Assembly (NCBI RefSeq): GCF_954871325.1
Contig: NC_088775.1
Span: 1,287,473-1,351,472, forward strand
Length of the DNA stretch: 64,000 nt
DNA from: Gordionus sp. m RMFG-2023
Taxonomy: Eukaryota; Nematomorpha; Gordioida; Chordodea; Parachordodidae
Reading direction: 5' to 3'
The first letter of the stretch is position 1. Each line of letters begins with the position of its first letter. Below, piece by piece: positions 60,901 to 64,000 of the stretch. Made by a program: the position numbers and the translations under genes. The notes below the pieces were generated by a model. The model was not told the origin of the DNA and ran no database searches. It saw only the letters and a list, made by a program, of their open reading frames with translations.

Positions 60901-62849
60901 AAAAATCGGATATATTAAATTTTTTAAATAAATAAAAATAAAAAGTATTTTTAAAATTGAACGAACGTTAAATTCGAACGCGTTCGTCATAGGAACGCGT
61001 TCACGTTCAAAGTTCGTCAAAAATAAAAGGAACGCCGTTTATCATTTTTTTTCAAAAAAAACACTAAAAAAAAATGTCAATAAAGTTTGTTCCTCGTTCT
61101 CTCCCTCCCCCTCCTCCTCTTAAGAGTTTTGAGTGACGTCATGGCGACTCAAGGCTCGGCGGATTTTTTTCGACACCCACTTATAGATTGAGTCCAATTT
61201 TTTATCCAATACCCGACTGTGTAGCGGGCGCCATTTTTTACGATAAATTTATTGTACAAAACGCATACAAATCGTAATATATTTGCTATTCGTATTCATA
61301 GAAGATTATGATAGAATTTTTTCTATCTCTATTTGATTGGCATAATTACGAATACCGAATTATTTTGATTCGTTTTAAAAGAATCGAATGCGGATAAAAA
61401 TTACCCTTTTCTTTCTTTTAGATGCGAATCGAGCAAATTTTGGTTTCCGAGAATAGCCAAGTGACCCTCTTCCAATTGCTGCACCTGCTACGCTATTATT
61501 TCGGCGAGGCGCTGCCACCGTATCTCTCGCTTCAAAAACCCCGAAATCTTTGCGCCGCCCTTCTCGATTGTCAGCAACTTTGCAAGGATAAGCTCCTGGC
61601 GACCCTCTCCGTTTGGAGCAAAAAAATGGCCGGAAACGATGATCAAGTTCAAAAAAAAAATGGAAGAGATTCGTTAATCCTAACCCCTCATCATAGTTAG
61701 CGGGAATTGGGGGCGATTTATAAGAAAAAATCAGCTGTATATTTTGTATTCTCAGCTACGAATTCCGCTGATAATGCGGGTGTTAATGTAGTATATTTAT
61801 CCCAAGACCGAACTTGTGCGCTTGCGCCAAATCGATTGGTCGAAAAAAAAATATAACTTGGGCCGAGACCGTAAACTGCCCACTTTTTTTTTCTTCAAAA
61901 AAAAATTTAAACTAGACACTTTTGGGTATTTTGGAACTTTTGTTTTGTAGTTTATCAGCTGATTTTGTTTTATTTAGGAAAAACCTTCTAACGATCTTTA
62001 TCCAACGCCGTCGCTGACCTACACGCTTTACGTTATTACCGGTATGTTCGGAGTCGCCAAATCCTCTCTACTCTCGACACAAAATCAATCATCCTACTTG
62101 AAAGAATTTAAGCAGGTATTGGTTACATATAACAGAGACCTACAGAGGTACCATTTGCATTCGGCCTAGTCAGGGTTTTTTAAAAAAAAAATCCAGCTAG
62201 GCCCCTGTACCCGGATCGGGCCTGCCGGTTTTTTAAAAAAAAATATAGATTTACGGTAGCTAGCTATTCCTTTTTTCTCTCGAAAATTAGCCATAACTGT
62301 AGCCACGTCGCTATTGAAAAAGAGCGATTAACAACACCTGATTATTATAGCTCAAAATGGTGGCTTCCGGTTTTTTTAATACAATGAAAAAAAAAGGAAG
62401 AAGACGTTAGGTTCAAATATTGACACGGTTTAAAGCATCGCAATATCCCCAAATCCTTTTTCTTCTTCTGATCTTTAAAAAAAAAACTATTTTCCTCGAG
62501 AATATGAATGTTTACCCTAAATCGGAACCAATAGATTAATAAAAAAATAAAAAATTACCCTCAGATTATGGACCAATTTAAAGCTCCCATCATTCAATGC
62601 ATACTCAAAACCTCGGCCTTACTGAGTGACCGTACGGATAACGAGAAAGAAGTCATTCAGAATGTCTATCAACTTAATTGCTTCTATTTAACGCGTCACG
62701 AATTGGATCCTACCTATCCCCTCAACGTTGAAGCTGAAAAGGTAATCGATTCGGATTCAGAGGATTTTCCCAATTTTCTTCGCCGATTTTTGACTGACAT
62801 TGAGATCGAAGTACTTTTGCAAAGAAAAAAATATTATATTATATCAAGG
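54019..62849 (+). CDS. COG6: COG6, conserved oligomeric Golgi complex subunit 6 (C-terminus outside window)
   Basis: Twelve exons: 54019-54099 (ATG), 54194-54337, 54387-54458, 54501-54559, 54603-54708, 54880-55066, 56331-56516, 57674-57839, 58006-58150, 61422-61646, 61978-62115 and 62565-62849. Phases match at all junctions, giving about 598 residues. Family landmarks: [18 protein letters not shown] at the start, [26 protein letters not shown], then [54 protein letters not shown] and the Leu-rich C-terminal helices. COG6 is a lobe B subunit of the COG tether that docks retrograde vesicles at Golgi cisternae. The animal protein is about 650 residues, so roughly 60 C-terminal residues lie beyond base 64000. 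Exon 12 reads through a donor-like GTAATC at 62742 because the continuation matches the family. A CTTT tract begins 17 bp after the exon 8 donor. Confidence 0.93.
55067..56330. other. COG6 intron 6
   Basis: AT-rich intron. A stretch at 55143-55260 looks exon-like ([20 protein letters not shown] after an acceptor TTTACAG) but contains a stop and does not fit COG6. It may be a decayed insertion. Confidence 0.4.
56517..57673. other. COG6 intron 7
   Basis: Mixed composition with two short palindromes, GTGTTAGGTAGTTAACCTACAC near 56904-56926 and GATTCTCGGCTGAGAATC near 57323-57340. A poly-G run lies near 57077. No coding feature. Confidence 0.45.
57855..57936. repeat. (CTTT)n microsatellite next to a COG6 splice donor
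   Basis: About 80 bp of CTTT units begin 15-17 bp after the exon 8 donor at 57840. Confidence 0.95.
58778..58978. mobile_element. MITE-C copy 6 (best preserved)
   Basis: Perfect 12-bp ends TAGTGTTGTTAA and TTAACAACACTA. Inner arms AACGGCTTAACTCAATATTT and AATATTGAGTTAGCCGTT are inverted. 201 bp, in COG6 intron 9. Confidence 0.88.
59481..59700. repeat. 30-bp tandem repeat ACGCGTTCAACGTTCATTGA...
   Basis: About seven copies of a 30-bp unit starting ACGCGTTCAACGTTCATTGA; the third is shortened by about 5 bp. The same words occur inverted at 60965-61030 (GAACGCGTTC, AACGTGAACGCG), so this is an amplified terminal or subterminal region of the element around it. The frames over it ([10 protein letters not shown] repeats) are not genes. 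Confidence 0.85.
59481..61035 (-). mobile_element. hAT-like element in COG6 intron 9
   Basis: Inverted ACGCGTTC-type ends at about 59481 and 61035 bracket remnants of a minus-strand protein. It reads [19 protein letters not shown] near 60370-60430, then a broken HP.FKL-type stretch near 60240-60290, as in hAT transposases. Stops interrupt it. Exact ends and target duplication cannot be fixed. Confidence 0.55.
61036..61421. other. COG6 intron 9, right part
   Basis: No feature recognised besides the acceptor CTTTCTTTTAG used by exon 10. Confidence 0.4.
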
Positions 62850-63101
62850 GTTTCGGACCATTTTACCCCTAACCCCAAACCTATTTTATAAACCCCCGAA
62901 GATATTGTTCAATGAACCCCTGCTCGTCATTTTATGATTGTATTCTTTCAAAAACAAAAAGGAATTTTTTTTTAGATTATACGTCCAAAACCTTAATCTG
63001 TTTTTACTCTTGTAATGCGTAAAGACACGAACCGTCTTAACTTGATTACCGTTTTTCAGAATATTTTTTTGACCAGGCCACTACCAATGACTTTAATAAT
63101 G
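62850..63101. other. COG6 intron 12, left part
   Basis: Begins with donor GTTTCG after exon 12. No feature recognised before MITE-A. Confidence 0.35.
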
Positions 63102-63409
63102 CCTAGGCTGGCTATGCATTCATAATAATGCATTTGAAAGCGTATTTGAATGCAAATCAGCTGGACTCGCTATTTTGGTAATCAATATAGTAATTATTTT
63201 CTGTTAAAAACTAACTATTAAATTGATAACTTTCTTCCTTATTATCTCGATGATCAGGCAATTCTTTTAATAAATGTTTTGCGTCAGGCATAGGGAATAA
63301 ATTGGCCTTCTGGCTTAAATTTTTTATTAATGATATCGATAATCAAAATGGCTTCCCCAGATGTTTTAAATTGATGTACACTTTTAATGAATGCATCGTC
63401 TGTCTAGGT
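63102..63409. mobile_element. MITE-A copy 4
   Basis: CCTAGGCTGGCTATGCATTC at the left and GAATGCATCGTCTGTCTAGG at the right are inverted. The interior matches other copies (AATCAGCTGGACTCGCTATT, TTATTATCTCGATGATCAGG). It lies in COG6 intron 12. Confidence 0.85.
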
Positions 63410-63736
63410 TATATGTGATTGTCTTTTAAAAATTTTAATAATGATATGTGTGACCAAAATGGCCTCCCCAGCTGTTTTAAATTGATGTTCACTTTTAATG
63501 AATGCATCGTCAGTCTAGGTATGTGATTGTCTTTTAAAAATTTTAATGATATGTGTGACCAAAATGGCCTCCCCAGCTGTTTTAAATTGATGTACACTTT
63601 TAATGAATGCATCGTCAGTCTAGGTTATATGTGATTGTCTTTTAAAAATTTTAATAATGATATGTGTGACCAAAATGGCCTCCCCAGCTGTTTTAAATTG
63701 ATGTTCACTTTTAAAGAATGCATCGTCAGTCTAGGT
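63410..63736. repeat. Tandem array of the MITE-A right end (three extra copies)
   Basis: Units at 63410-63520, 63521-63625 and 63626-63736 (111, 105 and 111 bp) repeat the last part of MITE-A. Each carries CCAAAATGGCCTCCCCAGCT and ends GCATCGTCAGTCTAGGT. The copies are nearly identical. Confidence 0.95.
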
Positions 63737-63869
63737 ACTAGAAATCTTTTTTTTTCAAAATAAACTGCCACGTTTCATTTGGTCGATAGTTTGAGTTCTT
63801 ACAAGAACTTGTGATCTGCCATGGACTGAATTAATTCCTATTTTTTTATTAAAAAACCGAACCCTGAAC

Positions 63870-64000
63870 TAGTGGTTGTTAAACCGCTCGTTTTGTGCCG
63901 ATTTTTAAAAACGGCTAACTCAATAATCCAGAATAGTATTAGGCAAGCCTGAAGATTTTGTTTGTAGAAGGAAGTTAGGACATCTACTAGCAAAGTCTAG
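63870..64000. mobile_element. MITE-C copy 7 (runs off the window)
   Basis: TAGTGGTTGTTAAACCGCTC, then ACGGCTAACTCAATAATCCA and CCTGAAGATTTTGT. This is the left part of a MITE-C copy cut by the window end. Confidence 0.8.

Overview
The window is intron-rich, AT-rich animal nuclear DNA. Evidence: several spliced genes with GT..AG introns and consistent intron phases, standard-code proteins of metazoan type, and dense hAT-type DNA transposons, MITEs and pyrimidine microsatellites. The EB cysteine modules and the single-domain IGFBP-type protein suggest an ecdysozoan, possibly a panarthropod. That is an inference; no marker here fixes the phylum.

Layout: (1) 139-10867 (+): a multi-exon gene with at least six EB cysteine modules, a membrane span and a short Ser-rich tail; its 5' end lies before base 1. 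(2) 10.9-16.8 kb: MITEs, microsatellites and a LINE reverse-transcriptase relic. (3) About 16.85-17.35 kb (-): the 3' part of an unrecognised gene. (4) 18745-28312 (-): a complete eight-exon RGP1 homologue, the Rab6-GEF partner. Its fourth intron carries a large inverted repeat flanked by two different tRNA 3'-half footprints. (5) 29053-31016: a non-autonomous hAT-type element with an 8-bp target duplication. (6) 33475-35129 (-): two exons forming a full 12-cysteine IGFBP N-terminal domain. (7) 36-51 kb: mostly transposon relics, including a retroelement fragment, a hAT with intact ends and target duplication at 39794-41502, a Ty3/Gypsy pol fossil, two more hATs and diverged tandem repeats. 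(8) 54019-62849 (+): COG6, twelve exons, lacking only its extreme C-terminus, which lies beyond the window. (9) The right end holds a MITE whose right terminus has been tandemly amplified.

RGP1 and COG6 both serve Golgi membrane traffic (Rab6 activation and retrograde vesicle tethering). The EB-module protein and the IGFBP-domain protein are predicted to be surface-bound or secreted. Exons were assigned by reading translations, cysteine spacing, splice sites and phase, and by comparison with remembered family sequences; no database search was run.
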